DNA from: Strongylocentrotus droebachiensis
Taxonomy: Eukaryota > Echinodermata > Echinoidea > Camarodonta > Strongylocentrotidae
DNA length: 64,000 bases
Direction: 5' to 3'
NCBI GenBank assembly: GCA_035222895.1
Contig: JAVYIG010002119.1
Location: 1 to 64,000, forward strand
Of the stretch, positions 46,425 through 59,810 are shown in pieces. The first letter of the stretch is position 1; the number at the start of each line of letters is the position of its first letter. The translations under genes were made by a program, and so were the position numbers. The notes under the pieces are model-generated. The model saw nothing but the letters and a program-made list of their open reading frames with translations, had not been told where the DNA came from and made no database searches.

Positions 46425-49400
46425 AGGGGTGAAGGGACTCTCTGGTGGACCAAATAGAATGCCTCTCGACTTCTGCTCCGTTCGATTGTCAAGTGAAAAG
46501 GTTGAATGTGAGTCGGGGTTTAGAGTCGATACAAAGGGGAACAATACGTGAACGAGCGATCGTATTGTCGCCCAGATAATGCGGCCAGGTATGCCCCAAA
46601 AACATGTTCGAATAACCGACAAATTGGGCCTTGGTTCAGTCGCATATTTACAGTCATCACTCCCAAGTCTTTATCAACAATTTAATGCGACAGGTCGTCA
46701 AAACCATTGCTGTTATAAGCCACTCCACACCTCTACAGAGCATTTATCATTTCTTTCTCAATTTGGGGCAAAATTTTAAACCCCTTTCTTGGGATTTTGT
46801 TAGGAACAGCTCGCCAAGAAATTCAAATAAACACTAATTTCATACTCAACAAGATCAAATAACTTATTTTCTGCATTGTCACATGATGTGTCAATTTGGT
46901 TTAGCTAATACAATAGAAATATATTGAAATGAACATGTGTTCATGATTATTGACATACAATTTAAGATTAGAAACTTGAAATGATTACTGTAAGCCCATA
47001 TCAAATAGTATCTTATATATTTTCATTCTCAATTTTTGAAAGAGGATTATATCTGAGAAATAGGTCACCTAATGGTATAATATAATGCTTGATTCAATCC
47101 TATTGCTACAATTTTAAGCTACAATTTTAAGCAAACGATACCAAAATCTTACAATTGTACATATATTAATTTCTCTCTACAATACAACCATGCTCTATGA
47201 AAAGTCTATATAAACCTATAAGTACAATTTCAAAATTACTTTTTGTGTTTATGGTAACAATGCTTATCTTTTTGGACTTTTGCCTGAATTCCTATTTTCA
47301 TTTTGAATTGGTACCGTATATATTCACACTTGACCAATATGTGAAAAGTGGATTTGTCCCAAATTGTGTTTCTGTGACAGATGTGACACATTAAAGCTTA
47401 CATCTAGAAATATTCAACAGAAGCCCTAATTCAACCAGTCCATCTTTCATTCTTGAGTTACGATGCACACAAAAACATAACATTTACAAGAGGTATAAAT
47501 AATCTAGTTGTTAACTGTATATCGCCTGGTAAAAGCCAGAAAGGAATAAACTCTGTGCAAAAGCATGAAAGCATATGAGTGACCACCCTACTGATTCTGA
47601 CCAGACAATATTCAGTATATTGCTTTGTTACATGAAGCTTCGAGGCAGTATGCATATAATTGGGTAGCCCTTTTAAGAGATTCTTTTAAGCCCTTTAAGT
47701 AAACATTACTAGAAACAGTCTAGAGCTCGAAAGGAAAGCTGGACCCAAACAACTGCTATGCAAACTGGTCCTTAAGAAGTAGCAAGTCTAGGACAATGGG
47801 TCTAGGCACTCTTCAAATAGTTCCTGGACTATTAGAGAGTTTGTTTTCAAACAGACCCAGTCCATTCAGGACTAAAGGGGTCCTTTCATAGGGCTAGCTG
47901 GGCCTATTGACTGGACTAAGTTCTCGGGTGGGTGTTGATGGTATTTGTTGGTCTAAGCAAAGAAGGTCCAAGATGTTGATCAGGATGAGAGTGGAAAAGG
48001 AAGTAACATGTATGCATATAGCCTATAGGCCAACGTATCTCTCACAGTAGCACATACATGTACATATATGTATGTACGCACAGTTACAAACTAAATTTCT
48101 GCCAAAGTATATGACATAGACCATAAGATTTTCAAGGAGTAGAATTGTAAAAGAATAGAAACATCAAGATTACCAAGTAGAAGGAATGGAAGTTGCAAGC
48201 AAAATGATTTAGTATGACTCTAGTAGACACTGCCAATCATAAATTTCCTGTATCTCTTTTTATCAACCAACAAAACAGTTACTTGCTTTTAAATAAATAA
48301 AAAATCACTGAATACAAACAAATCTGCTACATTCATCAAAAGGGTCTTCACCTTCGCGTTTTCATCCCCCGAGAAAAGATCCATAATTGATAAGCGCTGA
48401 GGTCTTCAGAGAGGGCTGTTACGGTCGTTATCATTGTCATGAAGAATATATTCACATCTCAGTAAGACATGGAAACATTAGGGGCGACATGTGTCGAGTC
48501 GATGTACTTTAGGGGTAGACGTGAAAAGACGACGTGAGATGTTAGGCGTGGGACTGGTAGGTGTCAAATGTGATTTCTTGTGAAAGCTGGTTGGGATTCA
48601 CACCCGCGAGGCAGTGTCATTAATACGCTTCAATTGCCATAGAAACAGAAGCGACTTCATAGAAGCAAACTATTACACTTTATGCTGAATAATGGTTACA
48701 GCTAATGTTTTTGCATTTTCCTTAATATACTAACTTTCTCGGTTAACATAATCTTAAGATACATTTACAAACAAATAAATACTTATTTTGAGGCATTCAG
48801 AATCTTTTTGAAATCAAAATTGTACCTATTTTGGAGATATCTTATCTGGCTATTTTCATAGCAGTAACAATTAATCTTTATCTTTAAGAATTCTTAGTCA
48901 AACACCCAATATTTCCATTTTCTTTCATTTCATTTTATCAATTTCAATTGTTCTGATATTTACATAAAGTAGATTTCCACTACAGAAATGTACACCAAGA
49001 AATGTACACTAACAAAGGCATACCAATATCCTTCATTTTAGGTTCATAGTAGAAAGTACTGCTGAGGGATCAGTGAACTGTCCATGTTAACAATTACACT
49101 ACCACAGGCAGACAAACACTGTATAATGTCAATTGCATTTGAGATCTGTGGTAGCAGGAGAGTTAACACGACTGGAATTGAAATACAAATTGACGAGCAA
49201 GACCATGTGTTTAAGCGGCCCCGAAGAACAAATTTGTTTCCCATCGGTATGAACACATGCTCGGAGCAGCTGGAGTCTATTCTTAATAAATGAAAGTCAA
49301 GAACTAATGGGAGTTTTAATTTGATGAAAGTATTGAAATAAAGTTGATTATTAACTTTCATAGATCTGTGGTTGCAGGATTCATATAAAGTATGATTGTT

Positions 49401-50732
49401 TGTTGAGGACAAGAAAGTTGTAAGTGTCTGTAGAATTGTGCTTGACTTATGGCATTTTGAGCTCAGCTTTCATTGCAGTTAGTACTCTACCATCAGAAGT
49501 AAAAGTAAACTCCAAGAAAACTAATCTAACAAGCGATATATAGTCACATGCATGAAAATCCACACTGTGTTTTGAAACATAGAATATCACTCATTTAGAT
49601 TAGAAGAGACAACTTCTCAAGATGTTAGCGGGCATTGACTCTTCATGTATATGTTGTAAGTAAAGCAGGTCGTGCACTGCATACATTCATTCCTGTTAGA
49701 CTATCAACAGACAATACATGTATATCACACGCTTATCAATGTATTTAACAAAGTTGCTGCTATGTCAGGCAAGCATAGAAACCCTTTTTGATTCACCTGA
49801 CTCCTCCCACTAAATATGGATGGTAGTAATCTACATTTACACAGATTGCACGCAAATAACAAGCAAATCGTGACAAAGCGGGCGCTACATACAAGGCGCA
49901 TCTGTTAAACGCATCAAACATGCGTGTCATGTATTCCACAGTGACCGTGCCCCAAGACGCTAATCTGTAGCGCGACCGGCGACACTCAAAAGGATGCTAC
50001 ATTAGCCGAACATGCTACAGGACTCATTCTGATGAGGTCCTGACACGACCTTTGACCTCGGAAACGATCGCACTCTCCAATTCATTATTGGAAGTGAGGT
50101 GCGTGGTGTAATGGTTTTTCCACGTTTTCTATGCAATCTGCAATGTAAGCTAACAGCATTCGTGTATGAAAACCAAGTGTGTAATTGACTTGTTAGAATT
50201 GTTAAAAATGTAAAATTTGGTGCAACGTCTGGTATTCCTTGGGCAAGGCTAAAATATGACTGATTTCCTACAAAATTCCATACCTCATTCATGAATTTCT
50301 AATACTATTTCCATCTGGAACTCTGTACCAATACTGCTCTCTTTTCAAAACTGGATAAAAAGAAGTAAATTTGCAACAATTCCTTCAATTTTTCCTTCTT
50401 GGTAGAAAAGAAACTAAAACAAATTATATAAGTTATTAATCTCTGAAATTCGACAGCATGACTTATTTCCTTAAGAGCAATTACACATCATTATGTAACT
50501 GCTCCAATTTTCTTATTCTCTTCTAGCCTAAATGTATCATTCTCCTTCAAAAATCAAAATTCAAAATTTTGCCTCTTCATAAATTCATGGAGAAACATCT
50601 CCCAAGTGTAAACATATTTGATGTAAATTAAGTTTGTCAGACGGAACACTTTCATCCTTCATACCTAAGGCTCGTCTTGATCGACATCTTGGCCCCAAAA
50701 CCCACTTCATGAACCCAAAGTATCAATTCTAC
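46425..50732. other. Non-coding DNA, no gene recognised
   Basis: AT-rich except for CpG-richer patches at about 48480-48640 and 49855-50110. A plus-strand frame at about 49120-49293 is followed by AATAAA but has no ATG-to-domain logic and no recognised family. Confidence 0.45.
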
Positions 50733-50975
50733 AATTCGATAATTGCAATGCCAGACAAGTAGATGAATTATTGGACTATTTAGGTCTTTTTTAGCCAAAA
50801 TATGAACTCTTTGATTCAATAACTGCAATGCCAGACGAACAGACTAATTGTCCTGTTATTGGGTATTTATAAGTCACAATATAGATTCCAAGTGTTTTTT
50901 AACCCAGTTCATTAATTGCATTTCCATATCGAAGGACTAATTACTGGACTATTGGGTCCGACGCTTGCTAAATAA
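50733..50975. repeat. Degenerate tandem repeat, about 80-94 bp, three units
   Basis: Units begin near 50733, 50813 and 50907. Each has an attc-ataa-tgcaatgccagac-like head, then agac/gactaatta, then tggactattgggt. The first two share tgcaatgccagac exactly; the first and third share attactggactatt/attattggactatt. No coding frame crosses it. Confidence 0.6.
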
Positions 50976-53900
50976 TCAGACTTATTTCTTAATCTGGACT
51001 TTTGTCTGGTCAGCGCCTCAGCGGTCAAAGTCACGCCAGGTTCAGACTCGCTAAAAGTTGGTGACGACAGATTCATCGCCTTATTTTTGACGAATAATTG
51101 CAGCACTGGGATTAATTTAGGGTGAACTCTTTTGCAGATTTGGTATTGAATTTGATATCACTCTCAAGATGGTTTTTAGAATGATCAAACCAGATGTAAC
51201 CTAATTCTGTTGAATATCTTCTAAAATGATCGATAAATGTGTTGAATTCTTTATAGAATCTTATCACAGGTTTGAAGAAGCCTGCAGAACAGCAATTGAA
51301 AACCTACCAAGATAGGTAAATTTTCATATTTTATTTGTGAATTAAGAAATAACCATTTCTGAATGTTACATTTCCAATCAAATACATATCATCAGTGATT
51401 TAAGAATCTGATCAAATTGAAGAAAAAGTTTGTTAATATAAAACCAATATGCAGCAAAGCCTTTATAGCAGGTACTGTCCGCTGAAGCTAGAAGAATATT
51501 GACTACTCTTTCAATATTTCATAACATTTATTATTTATCACATTATGTAGCTACCTAATCTGTCTTAAAAAAGTACCATATTGCCTTTTAGAAACTCTTT
51601 TTAATGATTTGTATCTTTTTCTTTTTACTTAACCTGCCCTGCATGGACTCTTCTTTCCATGTCTTTGTCATAATCTGTCTCTTCCTTTATCACTTAAGTA
51701 TCAACAACTTAGACAACTTTGTTAGGTTTTAGTCTCTTATGTTACACAATTATAGCAGGTACTGTTTGTCGAGAGCAAGAAAGATATAAATTAATTAAAA
51801 ACACTTCACAAAGTGTGATTGAATTCTGGCTGTCATCATGTGATATCCCATCATTGTTTTACGTTTAGAAGTGCACAGTAATTAGTACATGTGCAATCAC
51901 TTTATACAGTTACATGAGCAAATTGGCAACATACGAAAAGCATTAAAATCTAATTATAAACATCTACTTTCAGTTTGACTGTAGCTAACAATACCTATCA
52001 CATGAGTGACACTTTCATGTATCAAAACACATCTCTAGAACAAAAATATTGTCAGAAGTAGAATATATTACACTTCTCAAGTGACATAACATGTTTTGCA
52101 TTCCAAATTTCCAACAGAACTTATTTGAAAACAATGACAGATATTCATTGTTGGAGATTTCATTCCAATTTTTAATGTATAAATCTGGAATGGTGGTATA
52201 TCCAGGATTCTTTGAAAGAGGGTGGCACAGTGTTGAAAAGTTTTCTGACCCCCAAAAAATGAAAAGGAAGGGCATGCAATCATAGAAGAGGGCACAAGAA
52301 GACAATGAAGATTCTCTGGGAACTTATGCCATATTGGTTATTAAATAAGGGGCACAAAAGCACCAGCCACTGTATATCCGGCACTGTTCTGAAAGCACAA
52401 ACATTATACAGGTGTTTGTTTTTAATACCTGCTAACCTACTTAAAAACATATTTGTTCCCTTTCTCTAATATCTTACACAGCTTTCTAGGCCAGGTAAAG
52501 ACCTCTCCGCACGTCTCTCAGGCAAACACTATCATTCCCACCGTCTACCTGTACGTTCCTGATGACGTTGGCTGAGAAAAAGTCAAGTTTGGCTTAGCAA
52601 TTAACCCTGAAACCTTGTTTCATTGCAGTTTTGATACCACGTAATCGAGTTAGCAACTGAACACAGCAACTATCCCACTGCGTTACTTCTCAGGTTTTCT
52701 CTGTGTTTGGACTTGACAATTGCATTTCAAAAAGTCACACATTTGTGTTCTCAATAACTTCTAATTCTATTCAGAGTGCTATGGTAAGGCATTGGGATAT
52801 GTGTTAAAACTCTCGCCAAAACAAAGGATTGGGACTGGTATAATTAACAATGAGAGATGAATTTCTATAAAATGGCACAAACTACTGAAAAGATTTTGAC
52901 TATCTGTAACACTGCCATATATGCAATGAATTTTAACACAGTTTTTTTTAAATCGGACTCATAAAGTCTTAACAGGGAGTTTTTGATAAGTTTGCCGCAA
53001 GATAACCATAACAAAGATAAATTCACAGCGATGCAATCCAGACATTGCTATAGCAACCCATTATCCTATACATACTTCCTCCATGGATGGGACCACTACA
53101 AGTTCAGATTATATTGTAGCTTCTTATCCAATAAACTTCATCACATATGCAAAGAATCGCAGAGGAGAGTACAAAATGCCTCGTACAAAGAGCATAATAA
53201 TGATTGTTATTTTATCTGCGGAGAATAAGGAGGACGTTGACTCTGGCTCTCAGCAAATAATTTGTTGATCACATAATATTTCTTTCGACACAGAGACACA
53301 AGAATAAGTATAAACCGAAAATTGATAAAAACACATTAAGGAAAATGAACATCTTTACGATGATGATTTAAGACATTTATCCATCAACAAGAAAAACCAT
53401 CTCCCCAATCACAGCCGTAATTTGAAAATTTGCTTTCAGCGCTGCGCACGAAATGATCACCGCGCTAAGTAGACTCGGGGCAAGAGCGGATAAATTGCTC
53501 TAAAAACCCCACTCCGGTTTCTGATGTAGTTGCCGTTAACGATAGAAGAAATCTACTCAAGGTTGTGTCACATTCTATTACATGAGCAGTGGTTCTTGGT
53601 TCGGAGAGGTTGCTCGCGAGAGAGAGCGTGTGGTGGTGGTTTTTTCGTGCTCTCCCAGCTTCCGTTGACCTCCGTAGATCGGGGAATATATGCTTGTTCA
53701 AAATGCACTTGAGGCATCACATTATGTGTGATATTTATGTACTGGGTAATATGAATATGATATTTCACTTTTCTACTAGGTTTATTTTTATGATATGTTT
53801 TATTATTGAAATTATAAATTATCCTCTAATGCCCACATTCCAAATCAAAATTGGTTAATCTTTGATTCATATCTAAATTTAATCTCTGTTGACTTTGAAT

Positions 53901-54214
53901 TTACTAATATCTACTCGCTTTACAACAACATTATGCCTGTGGTATCACGCTCAAGTGATGCGAATTGATCATGGAAGGAAGCCAGGTGATAGGGAGCTCA
54001 GATAAATGTTTAATGTCCAATTAATTAGTTCTGTTCTTTGGCAGATGTCACGACGACATCAAACAGTGCATGAGACAATATCTCTATTTTTTAGGACGGA
54101 GCATAAATCCTACGCTATTGTATCATTACAGGCTTGTACAATCACTGTCATCCATATTGTGAAAACAGATAGAATCTCTCAACATCTGTGGACATATGTC
54201 CAAAATCCCTTGCT
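50976..54214. other. Non-coding AT-rich DNA
   Basis: A segment at about 52195-52390 with tatatccaggattctttgaa and agccactgtatatccggcac resembles a widely scattered degenerate repeat. A CpG-richer patch lies at about 53400-53700. No gene supported. Confidence 0.45.
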
Positions 54215-54400
54215 CTCCATCTACCCTCCTCTTCTTTCCTGGCCTTCTCCTCTCTCCCCCTCCCCTCTCTCTCTCTCTTCCTTCCCTTTTCTCCCCCTCT
54301 TCTCCTATCATCTCTCTTCCTTCTCTCCCATCCCCTCCCTTCCCCAACTCCTCCCCTCCTCTCCCTTCCTCTCTCTACCTCTCCTCTTCTCTCTCCAGTT
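54215..54400 (+). repeat. Polypyrimidine (CCTCT)n-like tract
   Basis: About 185 bases of nearly pure C and T on the plus strand. Overlapping frames encode only Ser/Pro/Leu repeats. Confidence 0.88.
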
Positions 54401-55104
54401 GCCGTGGACGACCTACCTCATCCTCATTTGAAGTCATCTCTCTGGCTCACCCTAATCCCACCCATCCATTTTCATTTCAAAGCACAAAACGCCCTAATCC
54501 CCCAATTCCGTCTTAGCCAGGGATTTGGCTAAAGCCCCTCGCACATTTTCGACAAATCGAAAGGGATGTAACAAATCGGTCACGGCATTCTATCGGTTGT
54601 TCCCCCGTCTTAAAGGCTCCAAGGTAAACATTTCATAAATTATCCATCCTTTTTTTCTTTCTCAGTCTCGGTTGTTTCTCTTTCCCATTAATAACTTGCT
54701 GTGTCTTTACATAATACTTTTGACATCAGCAATACACTATGTATCTTACCAAGAAACATGTTAATCATATAGCAAAACAGGTGGGTTTGCAATGATTTCT
54801 TCTTCACTTCTCTCTTTCTTTCCTTTTTAAATAGACTTCTAAAAATCGATATATTCATGCATTTGTATTGCTTGATATCTTATTTTCTTCTTTGCTTCTC
54901 TCCATTCTTGACTTCACTTCAGCTCTCTTTCCCTTTCTCTCAATATCCTTCCCCTTCTCTCCCCTTCTCTCCCCATTTCCATCTACTGTCCTTCTTCTTC
55001 TATCACCCTCTTTTTCCTTTTACCCTTTCTTAGTGCTCATGCTATGGGAACTTTTACTTCCATGTCCAAGATGTCAACATCTATGTATATTTATCACTTG
55101 TATG
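54401..55104. other. Non-coding DNA
   Basis: CT-rich sequence at 54890-55040 and otherwise nothing recognisable. Confidence 0.5.
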
Positions 55105-55248
55105 TACAGTCAAACCTGTCTATAGTGACCACCCAAGGGAAACACAAAAAGTGGCCTTTGTAGACAGATGCAAAGAGAAACCATTTTCAAGGAAAACAAC
55201 AAATGTGGGCTTTGTAGACAGGTGGTCACTAAAGCAGGTTTGACTGTA
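55105..55248. mobile_element. Short inverted-repeat element with TA-CAGTCAAACCTG ends
   Basis: A 144-base unit opening tacagtcaaacctg and closing caggtttgactgta, a perfect 14-base inverted repeat. If the outer TA is a duplicated target, the pattern fits a mariner/Tc1-type non-autonomous element. The interior contains gtagaca repeats (gtggcctttgtagacagatg, gggctttgtagacaggtggt). Related copies are at 37385-37560 and 59811-60008. Confidence 0.7.
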
Positions 55249-58200
55249 TTACGATTATCACTGTTATAAAAAAATTTAAAAATGTATTTTTATTGCCTGT
55301 AAAAAACTCCCATGTAACATTTCGATTTATTTAACTTGGACGAATACATTTGAATCGAAATAAATCTGGATTGAATTGAATTGGAAGTATCAACCCTCCC
55401 TTTAAGTCTTGTTCATTACATCCGATAGTCCCAGCTCGCATCAAGTCGATCCCCGTCTCTCTTTACTCTGCTGGTCCCTTGGTAGTATCGGGACAGGTAC
55501 GCGATCGCTGAAGACAACCTGGATCATATTAATACCGAGTACAAGGCGTGCTTCCAGTGAATTTGAGGTAAACTATACCGCTGAAAAATATACAAGATAC
55601 AATTGCTCACTCCCTTTTATATGCATTGCCATGCCTTTCTTTTTCCTTGTTGTTTTACTTGCGCTCTAGAAGCATGTACATTTCAGTCTGTGACTCCCAG
55701 TCATGTTGAAATAAACCTTGATTGCATTGCCAATTTCAACTAAACTTGAAGTAAATTTCAATATTCCTACCAAGCTAAAACTAGATGCTTTTTTACTTTT
55801 ATTTATATTTCACTTGTGATTTTAATAGTCCAGTCCAATTCAAATTGAAATAGATATATTGGTTTCATTACCCATGTGCATTTGAATTTGAATGTAGATG
55901 ATAATTTCCATATCACTTCAATTTCTAGTTGAAGTTGATTTCAATAGTCATGTCAATTTCAAACTACTAAATTTCAATCAGGTTAATATCAATTTAGACT
56001 AGATGTTGATATCAAATTAGTTGATTTCAACCTAGATGATGATTTTTAAATCTAGTTAATTTCAATCTTCAGTTATACTATCCACTTGCGACATTCCAAA
56101 CCCAGACATCCATCTGTATTCCACACACCACCTCTCCCTCACCTTCCCCTCTCATCCATCTCCTTCAACCTCTTTAGAACAGCTTGCCCCAGTTCAGGTG
56201 TCGATTGTGCCACGACCGAACGGCTCCCTCGACAGTTCCGAGAAGGTGAGGACAGTCGCGAACGGGATTATCAATCGCGGCGACACACCGCATCACGGCG
56301 ACCGGCAATCAAAACATTCCGTAGACCTCCTCGCAGATTGAAAAATGTTCACCGTTTTAGGGTTCTGTCGTCAGATTAAGCCCTAGACTATCGGGTGTAC
56401 CTTGTTTCAATTTGTGGAGATAGGTAGCTAGGTTGAACCGAGACCGAATGACTTAATGGGGGACGAGCTTAGAAGACGATCCATCAGTCATTTTAATGAT
56501 CAGTGCTGTAAAAGTCGAAATAACAATTCTCACTAGCATATATGTTGTATATATGTTATCCACTGCTAGTTCCCCTTTGATTCAAAGCGCATACAGATTT
56601 CAATCTCATTATAATTTCAAAGACGTGAAGATGTTAATTTCAATCTCCATAATTCACCTTTCAAATCAATTATTATGCTACTAAATTTTGTTTGCATCAT
56701 AATAAAACATTCTGTAGTGATAAAAATCTTTTCATCAAAGGGATAAATTCCAATGCACATGGTTTTTTAATTTCATATGTAGTAAACAGGAACAACATGC
56801 CAAACCCTCTGTTTTCTAACCTGACCGGCTACTGCAGGTTTAATACATTAATCCCTATAAAATAGAATATCAACCTAACATTCAATTACCCATTAACTGA
56901 ACCCTGTGCACGGCGGAGCAATCATTTTGCATCGGTGTCCATCCTCAAATTGGCAATCCACACGCACCATCGCGTGATCCCTTAACGTACCGCGTAGTTT
57001 TTGCAGCCTGGCCGCCTTGCGCTCTCCCCGGACGTTCATTACGATAGCCCACACCTAGACTTTACACCTCGCTGTCTCGCAAATACCAATTACCCACAAT
57101 CCTAGTGGAGTTGATGAGCTAGCCTGGCCATCAGACCAAAAGAGGTTTTGTTTTATTCTCTACTCCAAGGAAATGTAATTCACTATCAAAGTATTGGAAT
57201 TTGGAAGCGCATAGGGACGGTTAATATCATACTGTGTTATACACTATACAAGAACAAATTATTGTTAATGATGTAGGCTATTTCAGAGGCAGCCAGTAAG
57301 AAGGAATACATTATAAACTTCTTGGTGCATTATAAATAAATCTCTGATACTTAATCTTTTGTTCACAGGGTCATTCACAGGACACAAGATGAATATTTTA
57401 TCCATTCACTACATAAAACATTACAAAAATATCTTGATGTGACCATGAAATAAAGATACATTCTGAAATCAAGAAAGTTAATGTTGGGATAAAATCAATA
57501 GATCTATCCAGGATTTACACTGCTCAGAAGACATTTCACAATATCACCCCCAAACTAAAAGAGGGGGCAAATATTTGTGCATGGATGCAAGTCTAAAATC
57601 CCCTTTTGCTTGATTTAGCAAATATCAAGTACCCTCTTTTTAGGACTTCCAAGGAAAGAAATCCATCCCTCCCCCTCTCCCCCAAAACAAAACATTGGCT
57701 GGTGGTCTAAATGACTGGGTGTTAATGCCACTCCTTTGTTCAACTGTTTTTTCTTCACCACAGGCATAAGATGTAGATTACAGGGTATCAATTATCACCA
57801 GTGGTAATTAACTATAGTGAATTACATGTATTAGGGAATACAGAATTCCAGCTATTCGTCTGTCATTAATGCCAGGGTGTGTATTGTTGATGTAAACTTG
57901 TGGTGGTAAGAGTTGGGGGTAAAGGAAGTATGAATTTCAAATTGTGTGGCCAACCAAAATTCTTTGGCACCATTATTTGAATATTGTTGAGATGACTGAA
58001 CCCCCTTTGCCCTCCTAACCCCAGAGCAACTGAAAGTTGTTAACAGCGAATAGCCAACAAATTAAAACATCTACTTACTATTTAATGGAGTATTAAATAT
58101 TTCAAAATGCAGACCCTTTCTAATTCCCTTTTATGCAAGCCTCTATTTATCATTATTTTATATTTGGTTTGGACAAGAAATAATGAAAAATCTAAGGAAA

Positions 58201-58536
58201 TTTTGAGAATAAAAGAACAAAGATCATTATAACTTAAATTTGTTTTGACTTTAAACTTATAGTTTGTGTTGCATTATATGGAAGTTAAGTAAGAAAACAG
58301 TGTACACAAATTAACCCCAGAGCATTTGTATGTATCATGAACTTGTGCATCGCAAGTTTGCAAGCGTACATTTAGAAGTCCTGCAAGCTTGCTGTAAGAT
58401 TGTTATAAGCATGTTATAAGGCAATAAGGCTGGGGTATAAGCTTAGATTTCTATTTAGGTTCCGCTGCCCCACCCTCCAATTTCCTTTTTTTTTTTTAAT
58501 GAAGGAGAATTTTGAGACTGACGGAGTAGGGCTTAA
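55249..58536. other. Non-coding DNA with a degenerate TTTCAAT-rich stretch
   Basis: From about 55720 to 56080 the motif atttcaat and relatives of gttgatttcaatagtc recur irregularly, suggesting a decayed short tandem repeat. CpG-richer patches lie at about 56200-56360 and 56900-57110. No gene recognised. Confidence 0.5.
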
Positions 58537-59308
58537 AGGACAAGTCCACTCGAAAAATAACTTACTTTCAATAAAAGCAGAAAAATCAGACAAACCAAGC
58601 AACAAAAGTTTGAGCAAAATCGGATAACTAATAAGAAAGTTATGAATTTTTGAAAAAGTATGTAAAACTATGGAACAATGAGAATCACAACACAAATTGC
58701 CAAGATGGTTTTCAGTTTGTGACGTCATGTCCTCACAACTTATCAATTGCTTTACATAGTTTAATCCCGTTAATTTCTCTTTTTATCCCCCAAAACTCGA
58801 TTTCCCCATACCTTTGCCCAGGTTATATGATTTGTATCATATTGCGTGCATGACATATCCCCAAAACTGTTATGAATTTTGAAGAATTGATACTATTTTC
58901 TGAATATTGTATTTCATAATTATTGAATTTTATATAAATAGTTTATCAAAATTCAATTTTTTCATGATTTAACTGGACAAAAATTACTCTATATTTGTGC
59001 ATCCACACAAACACATATTACTAACAATCTAACTTGGATGCTGGTGTGAAGAGATAAGATTCTTAGGGTGAAAATAGGAAATTTATATTATCAATATACA
59101 GAAAATAATTAATGGATAGTGAGGACCATACGTCACAGACTCATGAGTGAGTTGCCAATTTGTGTAGTGATTTTCAAAGTTTTTCATGTCATTAAAAATT
59201 CATAACTTTCTTATTAGTTATCCGATTTAGCTCAAACTTTTTTTGATTGGTTTGTCTGATTTTTCTGGTTCTATTGAAAGTAAGTTATTTTTCGAGTGGA
59301 CTTGGGCT
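58537..59308. mobile_element. TTAA-flanked inverted-repeat element (MITE-like), 772 bp
   Basis: The left arm (aggacaagtccactcgaaaa, then ataacttactttcaat) is the near-complement of the right arm, which ends ttcgagtggacttgggct, for at least 110 bases with scattered mismatches. Both sides abut TTAA (58533-58536 and 59309-59312), fitting a piggyBac-type target. The AT-rich interior has no transposase. The arm text, including aaaatcagacaaaccaa and taagaaagttatgaattttt, recalls repeats abundant in sea-urchin-like genomes; this is from memory, not a search. Confidence 0.85.
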
Positions 59309-59393
59309 TTAACCCCCTGCATGCCACCCTCTATGAACCTCACACCACCTCCTATGAGGTCATTGTGTGTAAACCTATACTGTTTCTTCCCAG

Positions 59394-59570
59394 CTTCACT
59401 TGCCTGTACGATGACAGGTTCGGCAGCACAAGTAGAACTTGTTGTGTTAAACCAAAGCGCTTTGAATGCGGTGGATATGGTACAGAGCCACAAAATAGCT
59501 TTTATGGCAGTCATATTGGGTTCAAGTACTTTCTCTTCTTTAAACCCATTGTAATTGGTAACCAAGGAAG
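59394..59570 (+). other. Candidate internal exon, product unknown
   Basis: A polypyrimidine-AG acceptor (ctgtttcttcccag, ending 59393) and a good donor (AAG|GTGAAA at 59571) bracket 177 bases, a multiple of three. One frame is open throughout, in phase 2 at both ends. The encoded segment has four Cys (TCLYDD, RTCCVK, FECGGYG) and ends hydrophobic (FKYFLFF). FECGGYG faintly recalls the FxYGGCxG of Kunitz domains, but the Cys and Tyr are swapped and the spacing does not fit, so that assignment is not made. No partner exons were identified, and the opposite strand is also open here. Confidence 0.25.
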
Positions 59571-59810
59571 GTGAAATTGTAGTTGACTTCATTTCGTTTG
59601 TGGTGTGTAAAACATGAACTAAGTATAGCACTGATGTGGTTAGCACTTTATAAAATATGCCACAGATATTAGTCTGCATTTAGGCCTGCATGTATCATTA
59701 GTCAATGGTCCTTTATTCTGTCAAGAAAACATCTGGAATAGTACACCTTCCCTTTAAAACCATCAAATGAACTGTTTTTGTCATTTAAAAATGTTCACTA
59801 CTCCATAATC

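Noticed and set aside
59394..59500. Kunitz (BPTI) domain
   Set aside because: FECGGYG resembles FxYGGCxG only with Cys and Tyr exchanged, and the remaining Cys spacing does not fit.
59227..59679. 150-residue minus-strand frame
   Set aside because: It runs into the arm of the TTAA-flanked element, lacks splice logic on that strand and has no recognisable domain; the plus-strand exon model has better signals.
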